From: Pseudoselenomonas ruminantium
Lineage (GTDB): Bacteria > Bacillota > Negativicutes > Selenomonadales > Selenomonadaceae
NCBI GenBank assembly: GCA_002373045.1
Contig: DFHU01000063.1
Location: 1 to 37,098, forward strand
Direction of reading: 5' to 3'
DNA: 37,098 nucleotides
In this document: piece by piece, positions 29,718 through 37,098 of the stretch
Numbering within the stretch: position 1 is the first letter of the stretch
Layout of the letters: each line of letters starts with the position of its first letter
Program-made: the position numbers and the translations under genes
Notes under the pieces: generated by a model
What the model was told of the DNA's origin: nothing
Seen by the model: the letters and a program-made list of their open reading frames with translations, nothing else
Database searches by the model: none

Positions 29718-30404
29718 TCAACAACGCCTTCCACTACTGCCTGTTTTCATGCTATTGAATTTTTCTTGCAAGCCCACATCCAAAAGTGCACGTACATGTT
29801 CTGATACAACTGGAGCATTCTTTTCCTGGAATAGTATCTCGTCATATAGTCTGGCATCGTTAGGCTTTACGAAAATATGTGTTACAGCAAAAACATTTTT
29901 TGTCTTCTGAAAGCAATCCTCATCCCTAAGCGATTCCACTATATAGCAGTTACCTTTTTCATTTCCGTCCAAATCCCGCTCTTTATTCATGCAAAGAGTG
30001 AACTTCAAATCAGTTGTACCGAACTTATATGAACGTGTTTGCGTGGTAATTTCTTCGAGTAGAAAGCTTTCAGCTCCTGCCAAATTTGCTACTTCTCCCA
30101 AATGCTGAAGTTTGCGGCAACAGAGTTCGTAAGGGTGTCTCGCCGTAAATCCTATCTGGTTAATCTGTAATTGCCTACGCACAGCTGAGCGATAGAATTC
30201 CTTAGCCGACAACGGAGAATCCACGCCCGTTAGATGCTTAAAATTGATTGCCTTGTATAACACTTCGATATAACGACCATCAAAAACATACATAAACGTT
30301 TTGCCTACGAGATTTTCTTTATAAGTCCTAGCTGCCTGCTTTATGGTTTCGACAATACGCCTACGGTCAGCCTGCCTACGTGCACCCAAATTGCCATGTA
30401 CCAT
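29718..30404 (-). CDS. PBECR4-domain protein (phage nuclease-like)
   Basis: 228 residues from ATG 30404 (MVHGNLGARRQADRRRIVET). YKENLVGKTFMYVFDGRYIE, ARHPYELCCRKLQHLGEV and YKFGTTDLKFTLCMNK fit the PBECR4 group (phage Barnase/EndoU/colicin/RelE-like nuclease superfamily) as I remember it; such domains occur in phage and element-borne proteins. A catalytic residue cannot be named with confidence. A frame to 30500 crosses a terminator and is rejected. It stands alone. Confidence 0.6.
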   Translation of the reverse strand: MVHGNLGARRQADRRRIVETIKQAARTYKENLVGKTFMYVFDGRYIEVLYKAINFKHLTGVDSPLSAKEFYRSAVRRQLQINQIGFTARHPYELCCRKLQHLGEVANLAGAESFLLEEITTQTRSYKFGTTDLKFTLCMNKERDLDGNEKGNCYIVESLRDEDCFQKTKNVFAVTHIFVKPNDARLYDEILFQEKNAPVVSEHVRALLDVGLQEKFNSMKTGSSGRRC

Positions 30405-30433
30405 ACTATTTCCATTCCCTACGAACAAAAGAA

Positions 30434-30456
30434 AGGCACCAGACATCTGGTGCCAC
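30434..30456 (-). terminator. Terminator upstream of the PBECR4 gene
   Basis: GGCACCA-GACATC-TGGTGCC; on the minus strand followed by TTTCTTTTG. The gene it would end is not preserved: 30460-30720 contains only GC-rich repeated words and no credible gene. Confidence 0.65.
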
Positions 30457-30944
30457 AATATCCAAAAGAGCGGTTTTATGCTGGCTGTCAGCCTCAGCAC
30501 CCTTGCGAGTGCCTGTTGTCGCCGGTATATTAAGTCCCCGGCGCGGACTTGCCTTATCTCCCCGGCACGGGCTCAATGCCCTTACGAGCATCTATAAGTC
30601 TCAGTATTTACCCTGCCTAAGCACAGTACAGCTTTTACGTGCCGCCACACGGAACTTTCGCTCATTTATATTATACATGATGACGTTCTCAATATCAACA
30701 TTTGGCGGATAATTTTCATAAACCTAATCGAAGAACCATCATTACTCTTAACACATTTTCCACCTCTCCACAAAAACAAAACAGCCATTTTACTCTATTT
30801 TCTTGCTTGACTGTTCCATCCATAACATATAAAATTCCCCCTGTCTAACATGCAAACGATTGATTTTCGATTATGAACCCCTTAATTCAAACGATAATGC
30901 CCAGCATATTCCAAGAGGCACCATCCTGCTTTTATCACCGCCCT

Positions 30945-31068
30945 ACAATATAAAAAGACCTCAACACCCTTATTTCATAGGATTTTGAGGTCTTTTTATA
31001 TTTGTTTAATTGTATAAAATAAGCTATAAAGTTGTCCAATGTCATATAAGTCATTTAAAATTGATATA
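30945..31068 (-). ncRNA. Candidate short RNA from promoter copy B
   Basis: A transcript of about 125 bases would start near 31068 and end at the 18-bp hairpin. A frame beginning MTYMTLDNFIAYFIQLNKY runs through it, but it has no ribosome site and crosses the terminator. Function unknown; the sequence differs from the RNA behind promoter copy A. Confidence 0.35.
30947..31002. terminator. 18-bp perfect inverted repeat, terminator
   Basis: AATATAAAAAGACCTCAA (30947-30964) is perfectly inverted at 30985-31002, loop 20 bases. T-runs on both strands. It ends the short transcript predicted from the promoter at 31075-31104. Confidence 0.8.
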
Positions 31069-31074
31069 GCAACT

Positions 31075-31104
31075 ATTCTACCATAAAATAATAAGATAAG
31101 ACAA
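31075..31104 (-). promoter_or_regulatory. Promoter, copy B of the repeated promoter segment
   Basis: TTGTCT (31104-31099), 18 bases, TAGAAT (31080-31075), TGG before the -10. About 33 of 40 bases in the surrounding segment 31067-31106 match 22971-23010. Confidence 0.55.
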
Positions 31105-31119
31105 GATAACCTAAAATTT

Positions 31120-31297
31120 TACAACGCAAAAGAACCGGTATCACTCCACTGACTCCGGTTCTTTCTAAAAAGATGTAAGGAAATGGGATACTGGAAACTG
31201 GGATATGTTTCCAGAGAAGAGACCGATAGGTTTCCGAATGCAAACCGGTGGGATATCCGGTCACTTGCCTATCGACACTTATAGTGTACCACATCTT
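31120..31297 (-). ncRNA. Candidate regulatory RNA with repeated ATATCCCA loops
   Basis: CTGGAAAC (31191-31198) and GTTTCCAG (31207-31214) enclose an eight-base loop, and ACCGG (31244-31248) and CCGGT (31257-31261) enclose the same loop: TGGGATAT on the plus strand, ATATCCCA on the minus strand. A third near-copy, TGGGATAC, is at 31184-31191. CGATAGG/CCTATCG and AAGATGT (31170-31176) / ACATCTT (31291-31297) close larger domains. Minus-strand transcription from an extended -10 (TGGTACACT, near 31290) would end at the hairpin 31129-31164. C-rich UCCC loops are used by Firmicutes sRNAs such as RsaE/RoxS to bind ribosome sites. Strand and promoter are uncertain. Confidence 0.45.
31129..31164. terminator. 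Hairpin AAAGAACCGG / CCGGTTCTTT
   Basis: Perfect ten-base arms, 16-base loop. On the minus strand the T-run is TTCTTTTG, on the plus strand TTCTTTCT, so it may act both ways. Confidence 0.7.
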
Positions 31298-31458
31298 AAA
31301 AGAAAAAAACAGCCCTTTACGTAAAAAATTTTTATTTTTATCAATTTTTCAGTCTATTATAAATTTAACACAATCCTATCTCTTTGCACATACATAGCCA
31401 AGGCTTGCCAATATAAGGTATAATAGAAATTGATTTTCAATGAAAGTGAGTGACAAGC

Positions 31459-33735
31459 GTGGCACTTTATCAAAGCAAAATTTTTGGCATTGTCCAGGGT
31501 GTGGGCTTTCGACCCTTTGTCGCACGGCTGGCGACAAAATTTCAAATTCTGGGCAGCGTCTGCAATAAAGGCCCCTATGTGGAGGTCTATGCTCAGGGCA
31601 GCGAGGAAGCTGTGGACAAATTTCTCACGGCTATTGAACAGGAGCCGCCGGAGCGGGCGTCCATCTTAAAATTGACGCGTCAACGCCTTGGCGAAGACGA
31701 TCATTATCAGGATTTTCAGATTATCGAAAGCGCCAAGGAAAAGGGCTCCATCTTCGTCTCGCCGGATATTGCCACCTGCGATAAGTGCCGGGCAGAGCTC
31801 TTTGACCCGCAGGACAAGCGTTATCTCCATCCCTTTATCAACTGCACCGCCTGCGGACCGCGGCTGACCATCCTCGATTCCATGCCCTATGACCGGGAGC
31901 GCACGAGCATGGGCGAATTTCCCATGTGTCCAAGCTGTCAGGCAGAATACGACAGCCCTTCCACCCGCCGCTATGATGCCCAACCGGTCTGCTGTAATGA
32001 CTGTGGGCCGGAAGTCTACATCATCGGCGAGGAAAATGTGCGCGGGGCTGCGGCCATCACGCGCACCCGCCAAACGATTATCAATGGCGGCATTGTGGCC
32101 ATCAAGGGCATTGGCGGTTTCCACCTCTGCTGTGATGCCACCAATGAGCAGGCTGTCCTGCGCCTGCGCCAGCTGAAACACCGTCCGGTAAAACCCTTTG
32201 CCATTATGGCCCGCGATATGACCGCCATCAATCGGGAATGTTTTGTCGAAGACGGGCAGGAAGAAATCCTCACGGGCCATCAAAAGCCCATCCTGCTGCT
32301 CAAGCGCAAAATGACCGGGCAAATCCAGGATGTCGTTGCACCAGGCAATCCCAAAATCGGCATCATGCTGCCCTATGCACCATTACATATGTTATTGTTC
32401 GCTTATCCCGATGGGCTGACCATGCCGGACACACTGATTATGACGAGCGGCAACCCGGCAGGCGCGCCCATCTGCCGTGACGATGAAGGCGCTGTCGATG
32501 CACTTGACGGTTTCTGTGACCTCATGCTGTCACACAACCGCAAGATTCGCATTCGCGCGGATGACACCGTGATGGACTGGCTGGACGGCAAGCCCTATAT
32601 GATTCGCCGCAGCCGTGGCTATGCCCCCCTGCCCTTTATGCTGAAAACTGACTGGCACGGCGCAGTGCTCGGCATTGGCGGTGAGCTCAAAAATACCTTC
32701 TGCGTGGGCAGCGACAACATCTTCTATCCCTCCCCTTATGTGGGTGATATGAGCGATCTGCGCACCATGCAGGCTTTGCGCGAAACCATCGGGCGGCTGA
32801 CCACATTGCTCGAATGCCAGCCGCAAATCGTGGCCTGCGATATGCATCCCCGCTACAATACCGTAACCATCGCCAAGGAACTGGGGCTGCCCCTCTTTCC
32901 TGTCCAACACCACTATGCCCATATTCTCTCCTGCATGGCCGAAAATGATTACGACAAGCCGGTAATTGGCGTGTCCTTTGACGGCACCGGCTACGGCACC
33001 GACGGCACCATCTGGGGCGGTGAAATTTTGCAGGCGGATTATGCCGGCTTTAAGCGGCTCGATTCCATCACGCCCTTCCGGCAGGCAGGCGGCGACAAAG
33101 CCAGCCGCGAGGGCTGGCGCATTGCCGTTTCCCTGATCTACGATTTGACGCAGGACAAGGAAGAAACACAGAAAATTGCTCACCAGTTAAACCTTTGTCA
33201 GGACAGCGACCTTAATGCCATGTTCTTTATGCTGGATAATGATATCAATACCATCCGGAGCACCAGCGCCGGACGCGTCTTCGATGCGATCAGTGCCATC
33301 CTGGGCATTCGCAACAGTTCTACCTTTGAAGGAGAAGCCAGCATGTATCTGGAATTTGCTGCACAGAAATGGCATGATGAGCATTTAGGCGAGTTGCCCG
33401 TTCCTGCCATAAGCTTTAACACGGACAAGATATTTACCCTCCTGTTGCAGCAGCGGCTGGCTGGCGAGGACTGCGGAAAACTGGCGTACCTGTTCCATGC
33501 CTGCCTGGCTGCCTTCATCGGTGCTGCCTGCCAAAAAGCCGGTGTACATACCGGCCTGAACACCGTGGCCCTGTCCGGCGGGGTATTCCAAAATCATCTG
33601 CTGACCGAGCTGACCACTGCCGAATTGCAGGAACGCGGGTTCACGGTTCTGCGTCACAGTCTGCTGCCGCCCAACGACGGCGGCATCTGCTTAGGACAGG
33701 CTGCCGCCGCCATGTATCATCTCAACCATAAATAA
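31459..33735 (+). CDS. hypF: [NiFe] hydrogenase maturation carbamoyltransferase HypF
   Basis: 758 residues from GTG 31459 (GTGAG eight bases before); GTG 31450 in frame adds TSV-type residues. HypF makes the cyanide ligand precursor: it converts carbamoyl phosphate and ATP to a carbamoyl-adenylate and passes it to HypE. Domains in order: acylphosphatase (FGIVQGVGFRPFVARL), two zinc fingers (CDKC, CTAC, CPSC, CNDC), YrdC-like (GGIVAIKGIGGFHLCCDA), and Kae1-like (VQHHYAHILS metal site, SFDGTGYGTDG, ALSGGVFQN). Complete. No other hyp gene is adjacent, which is unusual for this gene. Confidence 0.96.
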   Translation: MALYQSKIFGIVQGVGFRPFVARLATKFQILGSVCNKGPYVEVYAQGSEEAVDKFLTAIEQEPPERASILKLTRQRLGEDDHYQDFQIIESAKEKGSIFVSPDIATCDKCRAELFDPQDKRYLHPFINCTACGPRLTILDSMPYDRERTSMGEFPMCPSCQAEYDSPSTRRYDAQPVCCNDCGPEVYIIGEENVRGAAAITRTRQTIINGGIVAIKGIGGFHLCCDATNEQAVLRLRQLKHRPVKPFAIMARDMTAINRECFVEDGQEEILTGHQKPILLLKRKMTGQIQDVVAPGNPKIGIMLPYAPLHMLLFAYPDGLTMPDTLIMTSGNPAGAPICRDDEGAVDALDGFCDLMLSHNRKIRIRADDTVMDWLDGKPYMIRRSRGYAPLPFMLKTDWHGAVLGIGGELKNTFCVGSDNIFYPSPYVGDMSDLRTMQALRETIGRLTTLLECQPQIVACDMHPRYNTVTIAKELGLPLFPVQHHYAHILSCMAENDYDKPVIGVSFDGTGYGTDGTIWGGEILQADYAGFKRLDSITPFRQAGGDKASREGWRIAVSLIYDLTQDKEETQKIAHQLNLCQDSDLNAMFFMLDNDINTIRSTSAGRVFDAISAILGIRNSSTFEGEASMYLEFAAQKWHDEHLGELPVPAISFNTDKIFTLLLQQRLAGEDCGKLAYLFHACLAAFIGAACQKAGVHTGLNTVALSGGVFQNHLLTELTTAELQERGFTVLRHSLLPPNDGGICLGQAAAAMYHLNHK

Positions 33736-33747
33736 AGGAGTTTCCTC

Positions 33748-34023
33748 ATGCTGATATCACTGGGCCAAATTTTGGCTTATACGCTGGTGCAAACCATCGG
33801 TATTTCCATCTTCACCCTTTCACTCTACCGCCTGAAAAAAATTCGGCAGGTCTACCGCCTGAAAGCCTTTTTCTATTTGGCCATGGTCAATTTTGCCGGA
33901 GCGCTGACCTTTGGCACAGATGCCTGGCTGGCGACCAGTAAGCCCGTAGCGGCAGGAATCTTTATTTTGGGCATTCCCTTTATGCTGGGCAGCCACCTTT
34001 GGCTTTTTTTCAAAAGTCGATAA
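33748..34023 (+). CDS. Small integral membrane protein
   Basis: 91 residues from ATG 33748 after AAAGGAG, 12 bases behind hypF, so co-transcribed. Three hydrophobic segments: ISLGQILAYTLVQTIGISIF, KAFFYLAMVNFAGALTFG and AGIFILGIPFMLGSHLWLFF, with a basic loop (YRLKKIRQVYRLK). No family recognised; a role linked to HypF is not implied. Confidence 0.7.
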   Translation: MLISLGQILAYTLVQTIGISIFTLSLYRLKKIRQVYRLKAFFYLAMVNFAGALTFGTDAWLATSKPVAAGIFILGIPFMLGSHLWLFFKSR

Positions 34024-34030
34024 AAAACAT

Positions 34031-34059
34031 TTGTACACAAGGTTATTTCATGCTATAAT
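34031..34059 (+). promoter_or_regulatory. Promoter of the small gene at 34107
   Basis: TTGTAC (34031-34036), 17 bases, perfect TATAAT (34054-34059). Confidence 0.7.
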
Positions 34060-34106
34060 CAGAGTAGAGATACTATCCTGCTTGCGTGAGCAAGGGAGGG
34101 ATTGTG

Positions 34107-34385
34107 ATGAGCGGCGCAAGCAGCATCGGCAGTTTTGCCTATCGTTGGAATCTTATCGCCTCAGGTGTTGCTTCGGTTGATGCCACTGAGCGGACTTCGA
34201 ACGCATTTCACCAGAACTCAGGCAGACAGAACGCCTCCACTAATCGTAATACTGCGGAAAGTGCTACGGTTACTAAGAGGATGTCGGACGGAGCTATGAT
34301 CATTTTTCGTTATGATAAGCAAGCCAGAGTTTCCCCTTTTTCCGGTGGAAGCGCTACTGGCGGCAATGTAAACATTTCTGCTTGA
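34107..34385 (+). CDS. Small Ser/Asn/Thr-rich protein of unknown function
   Basis: 92 residues from ATG 34107, after AGGGAGGG. The sequence is polar and low in complexity (TSNAFHQNSGRQNASTNRNT), with SGASSIGSFAYRWNLIASG at the start and GGSATGGNVNISA at the end. No signal peptide, no membrane segment. It has its own promoter and terminator. Composition suggests a disordered or surface-associated protein, but nothing firmer can be said. Confidence 0.6.
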   Translation: MSGASSIGSFAYRWNLIASGVASVDATERTSNAFHQNSGRQNASTNRNTAESATVTKRMSDGAMIIFRYDKQARVSPFSGGSATGGNVNISA

Positions 34386-34452
34386 ACATTGTTAAATCAA
34401 GGACGGATTTAGCAGGCAGGAGTATCTCGACGAATCGTACAACAAGCATATG

Positions 34453-34477
34453 TAAAACCGGCGGATTGCCGGTTTTT
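34453..34477 (+). terminator. Terminator
   Basis: AAAACCGGC-GGATT-GCCGGTTTTTT, ending the small gene before the TtcA-like gene. Confidence 0.85.
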
Positions 34478-34502
34478 TCTGTTTTACTAAAAGGAGAACA
34501 CG

Positions 34503-35300
34503 ATGAACCTCAATATCCCCCAGCTCTACTACAGCAAACTCATGCGCGCCGTCGTGGAATTTGACATGATTCATGATGGCGACCATATCCTGCTAGGCAT
34601 TTCCGGCGGCAAGGACAGCATTTTCCTGGCCTATGCCATGGCTATTCTCAAAAAACGCCTGAACAAGCAGTTTAAGCTGTCCGCCCTCACCATCAATCCG
34701 CAATTTAAGGACGCACAGGGACGTCCTGCGCTCTTTGATATCGAACGGGCAAAAGACTTTATGGCGGAACTAAACATTCCCTATGAAATCATTGATGTGG
34801 ATATCGCCGGCACCATCGCCACGACGCCGGACAAAAATCCCTGTTACACCTGTGCCTTCTTCCGCCGTGGCGCGGTAAACCGCTACGCCATGGAACACGA
34901 CGTAAACAAAATCGCCTATGCCCATCACCATGATGATGCCGTGGAAACCTTCCTGATGAGTCTGCTGTACTCCGGTCAGCTCCATACCTTCACACCGGTC
35001 ACCTACCTTGACCGCACGAAGCTGACCGTAATCCGCCCGCTGGTGTACTTCCGCGAAGCCGAGCTGATTGATGCCATAAAGATTCATGGCTTTGACCCGG
35101 TAAAAAGCCCCTGTCCGCATGACGGTCATACGGTAAGACAGGATGTAAAAGAACTGATTGCCCGTCTGGAACCGGAAATTCCCGACCTTTATGACCACTT
35201 GGGCGCCGCCATGCGAAAAGGCGCACTCGGGGAGCTTTGGCCAGCTGCCAAAACCCGCGCCGAAATGCGCCAGACGTATTTTGCCTATAAGAATAAATAA
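34503..35300 (+). CDS. TtcA/TilS-type PP-loop ATPase, probable tRNA thiolation
   Basis: 265 residues from ATG 34503 after AAAGGAG. SGGKDS (34-39) is the PP-loop that adenylates the target base. CYTC (114-117) and a later CPHDG supply the cysteines that bind an iron-sulfur cluster in TtcA-like proteins. HHHDDAVETFLMSLL is a typical family segment. TtcA makes 2-thiocytidine-32 in tRNA; close paralogues act on other substrates, so the exact base is uncertain. Monocistronic, with its own terminator. Confidence 0.85.
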   Translation: MNLNIPQLYYSKLMRAVVEFDMIHDGDHILLGISGGKDSIFLAYAMAILKKRLNKQFKLSALTINPQFKDAQGRPALFDIERAKDFMAELNIPYEIIDVDIAGTIATTPDKNPCYTCAFFRRGAVNRYAMEHDVNKIAYAHHHDDAVETFLMSLLYSGQLHTFTPVTYLDRTKLTVIRPLVYFREAELIDAIKIHGFDPVKSPCPHDGHTVRQDVKELIARLEPEIPDLYDHLGAAMRKGALGELWPAAKTRAEMRQTYFAYKNK

Positions 35301-35306
35301 ACCTAT

Positions 35307-35337
35307 TGCCTTTTCCGTCAGGGGAAGGCTTTTTTTA
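35307..35337 (+). terminator. Terminator of the TtcA-like gene
   Basis: GCCTTTTCC-GTCA-GGGGAAGGC followed by seven T bases; it also overlaps the end of the opposing TPR gene. Confidence 0.85.
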
Positions 35338-36177
35338 TTTGAGGACCTTATTGATGTTGTCGATAAGCTCCTTTAATTCCTTGCTTTCCGTCAACTTGTA
35401 GGCGATATCCAAGAAGTAATTGGCGTGCTCATACTTCTTGTTGGCAAGCATCGCCTTGCCGTACTGCATGGCCGTTTCAATGATTTTGGCATCTGGGCCA
35501 ATGGGAAAGCCGTACTTTTCTCCATAGGAACGCATGGCACCAATGGAGGGGCGCTGTGCCTGACCTTCGGTTTCCTCGTGGATGTATTTGAGTTCCAGTT
35601 CTGCCTGATAGCGGCCTTCCGCATCGGCAAAGCTCATACTCAGCAAATAGCAGCCAACTGCCTCATCCCACATCTGTTTTTCCACAAAATAATAACCTAA
35701 ATTGCGGTAGCAATGGGCAATTTCCCGGCGCTTGTAGGCAATGGGGAAAATCGCGGTCGTCAGTTCTTTGAGCTTTTCCCAATCCTTCTTCTGTTTGAAA
35801 ATCTCCGCATGCTCAAAGGCGATATCGGCACTCATGGGGTTCCAATCCATGGCGATCGCCAGCGCTTCTTCGGCTTCATCCAGTTTCCCCTGTTCCAGGA
35901 GCAGGGAGCCGTACATGGCGTACAGGCGGTTCAAGGGTTCTTCAATATCCGCCACAGGCTGCAACTCAGGATGCTGGCTTTGAAACATCACCATTTCCAT
36001 CAGGGTATTGAAATCATAATAATCTGCCTGTCCATCATTGTAGAGGTTGAGCTTTTCCACGCTCTCAATCTCCTGCCGCAGAATGTCCGCTGCTGCTGCA
36101 ACATCCTTCTCCTCCACCAGCGTTGCGGCCTGTGCCAGAGCATCATTTATCTTTTTGGTCAATGCATTTGCCTGCAA
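35335..36177 (-). CDS. TPR-repeat protein
   Basis: 280 residues, TTG 36177 with AGGA upstream. Several TPR-like helix pairs are visible, for example LYAMYGSLLLEQGKLDEAEE, ALAIAMDWNP, HCYRNLGYYFVEKQMWDEAV and MLANKKYEHANYFLDIAY. Such solenoids bind other proteins or peptides; no catalytic domain. It follows the MEMO-AMMECR1 gene by 21 bases and is probably in the same transcript. Confidence 0.8.
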   Translation of the reverse strand: MQANALTKKINDALAQAATLVEEKDVAAAADILRQEIESVEKLNLYNDGQADYYDFNTLMEMVMFQSQHPELQPVADIEEPLNRLYAMYGSLLLEQGKLDEAEEALAIAMDWNPMSADIAFEHAEIFKQKKDWEKLKELTTAIFPIAYKRREIAHCYRNLGYYFVEKQMWDEAVGCYLLSMSFADAEGRYQAELELKYIHEETEGQAQRPSIGAMRSYGEKYGFPIGPDAKIIETAMQYGKAMLANKKYEHANYFLDIAYKLTESKELKELIDNINKVLK

Positions 36178-36198
36178 TACTTTACACTTCCTAACTAA

Positions 36199-37098
36199 TC
36201 AAATATGTCTGGTCACCGTGAACCGCCATAAGTTCACGGCTTCATGGGGACCAATATTGCCCTTTTTGCGGGCAATTTCCACCTGCTGCTCCACGGTGTC
36301 CACACCGGCTAAATCCGGCAGGAGCAGCCCACGCCGGCTGCCCGCTTCAACGATTACACCATAACGCTTAGTATCCAGCTGCTCTATCCCCTCAATCGGT
36401 TCGGGAACAGACAGGACATCCACATCATAAATCAAATCCTGCAATTCATCTTCCCTCACCGGCGAAAAACGCGGGTCGCCGGTACCCGCAGACACGGCAT
36501 TATAGAGGATTTCTTCAGCCAAACTCTCCCGCACCGGCAAAATCGTACCAATGCACCCCCGCAGCTGACCGTCCTTCTTAATGCTGACAAACGCCCCGGC
36601 TTTTTGACCGGTCAATTCCGCCGGCAGATTCTCCGGCAGAGCCGCCCGCCTGCCCGTCCGCACATAATGTTCCAGCGAATAACGCGCCAAAGCCAGGTAT
36701 GCGTCTTCCCGGCTGCGCCGCCGTTCGATTTCCTCGCGGAACAGCTTCGCTGCCTGCTCGCCAATATTGCGGGATTCATCATATTCCCCAGGTTCAAAAA
36801 CCGCCACCGCATAGCCTACGCCAAACGGCCCTTCCTGCGCGAGCAGCTTTGCCTGCGCCCGATGCCTGTCCAAAGCTCCCGCCATAATCCAGAATGAGCG
36901 CAGGCCGCATTCGGCTGCCGAATCCGCCAGTTCCGCCGGCGTTGTCATAAGCTGCAGAAAATCACCAGTCTTAAAGCAATTCCCCATACGTTGGTCAAAC
37001 ACGGGGCCGGCCGGGTCAAAGCCATAGGGGCCATCGGCCTTCAGTTTATGGGATAAATCCCCGCTGGCAACCAGCACCACCCGCCGTTTTAATTCAGC
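36199..37098 (-). CDS. MEMO-AMMECR1 fusion (AmmeMemoRadiSam proteins B and A), partial
   Basis: The gene enters from the right edge; 299 codons and the stop are visible. The first 95 residues are the C-terminal part of a MEMO-like domain (class III extradiol dioxygenase fold): VVLVASGDLSHKL, with the metal-site histidine of SH, and FGVGYAVAVFEP. Then comes a complete AMMECR1 domain of about 180 residues with the family core GCIGTILP and DVDVLSVPEPI, ending VNLWRFTVTRHI. With AmrS at 17373 this completes the AmmeMemoRadiSam set, although 18 kb apart. The biochemical role of the set is not established. Confidence 0.9.
   Translation of the reverse strand, partial: AELKRRVVLVASGDLSHKLKADGPYGFDPAGPVFDQRMGNCFKTGDFLQLMTTPAELADSAAECGLRSFWIMAGALDRHRAQAKLLAQEGPFGVGYAVAVFEPGEYDESRNIGEQAAKLFREEIERRRSREDAYLALARYSLEHYVRTGRRAALPENLPAELTGQKAGAFVSIKKDGQLRGCIGTILPVRESLAEEILYNAVSAGTGDPRFSPVREDELQDLIYDVDVLSVPEPIEGIEQLDTKRYGVIVEAGSRRGLLLPDLAGVDTVEQQVEIARKKGNIGPHEAVNLWRFTVTRHI

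Noticed and set aside
30406..30591. Arg/Pro-rich frame with repeated words (SPCRGDKASPRRGL)
   Set aside because: Produced by GC-rich short repeats upstream of a terminator; no start signal and no family.
31073..31294. 73-codon minus-strand frame
   Set aside because: It covers the hairpins, the terminator and promoter copy B; the repeat structure explains the sequence better and there is no ribosome site.
1..37098. CRISPR array, rRNA or tRNA genes
   Set aside because: No regularly spaced repeats and no tRNA or rRNA signature was seen on either strand.

Overview
The window looks like chromosomal DNA of a Selenomonas-type bacterium (Negativicutes). The best clue is a lysine/ornithine decarboxylase at 18477-19658 that has the length, start and active-site residues I remember for the Selenomonas ruminantium enzyme; that genus builds cadaverine into its peptidoglycan. 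Shine-Dalgarno sequences are strong, GTG and TTG starts are common, and the gene set suits an anaerobe: cobalamin synthesis with a chelatase that acts before or without oxygen, ferrous iron uptake, hydrogenase maturation (HypF) and radical SAM enzymes.

Layout. 1-3944 is accessory DNA: a partial TnpB, a small convergent-RNA locus that looks like a type I toxin-antitoxin (Fst/par-like) module, a phage-type repressor, a damaged ImmA gene, several small membrane or unknown proteins, and an integrase remnant beside tmcAL. 3995-9090 is core: tmcAL, a ferredoxin plus NapH-like membrane protein pair, and a feoA-feoB-small-partner operon behind a Fur-box-like promoter. 9173-14181 is one cobalamin-riboswitch operon: exported cbiK, cbiL, and a BtuFCD-type ABC transporter. 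14232-18290 holds minus-strand genes (unknown, CYTH, a fused MNT-HEPN protein, Uma2, AmrS) separated by a recurring palindrome. 18292-22751 is core again (ldc with a coupled small ORF, rpmB, a GalT-like gene, prfC).

22800-31300 is a scrambled accessory region. Phage and recombinase fragments on the minus strand (recombinase C-terminus, portal N-terminus, terminase C-terminus, resolvase N-terminus) bracket plus-strand cargo (GNAT, PhzF, C_GCAxxG protein) and a duplicated 108-residue gene. It is followed by a decayed nucleotide-metabolism operon, a broken toxin-antitoxin pair, a PBECR4 gene and two candidate small RNAs. 31459-37098 is core: hypF, a small membrane protein, a small unknown protein, a TtcA-like gene, a TPR gene and a MEMO-AMMECR1 fusion that runs off the right edge.

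How genes work together. The riboswitch operon couples cobalt insertion, one corrin methylation and corrinoid or metal-chelate import under cobalamin feedback. The MEMO-AMMECR1 fusion and the distant AmrS gene together make a complete AmmeMemoRadiSam set. The observations that most deserve a second look are the par-like locus (560-905), the single-chain MNT-HEPN protein (15360-16082), the palindrome family at gene ends (15352-21116), and the candidate RNA with repeated ATATCCCA loops (31120-31297).
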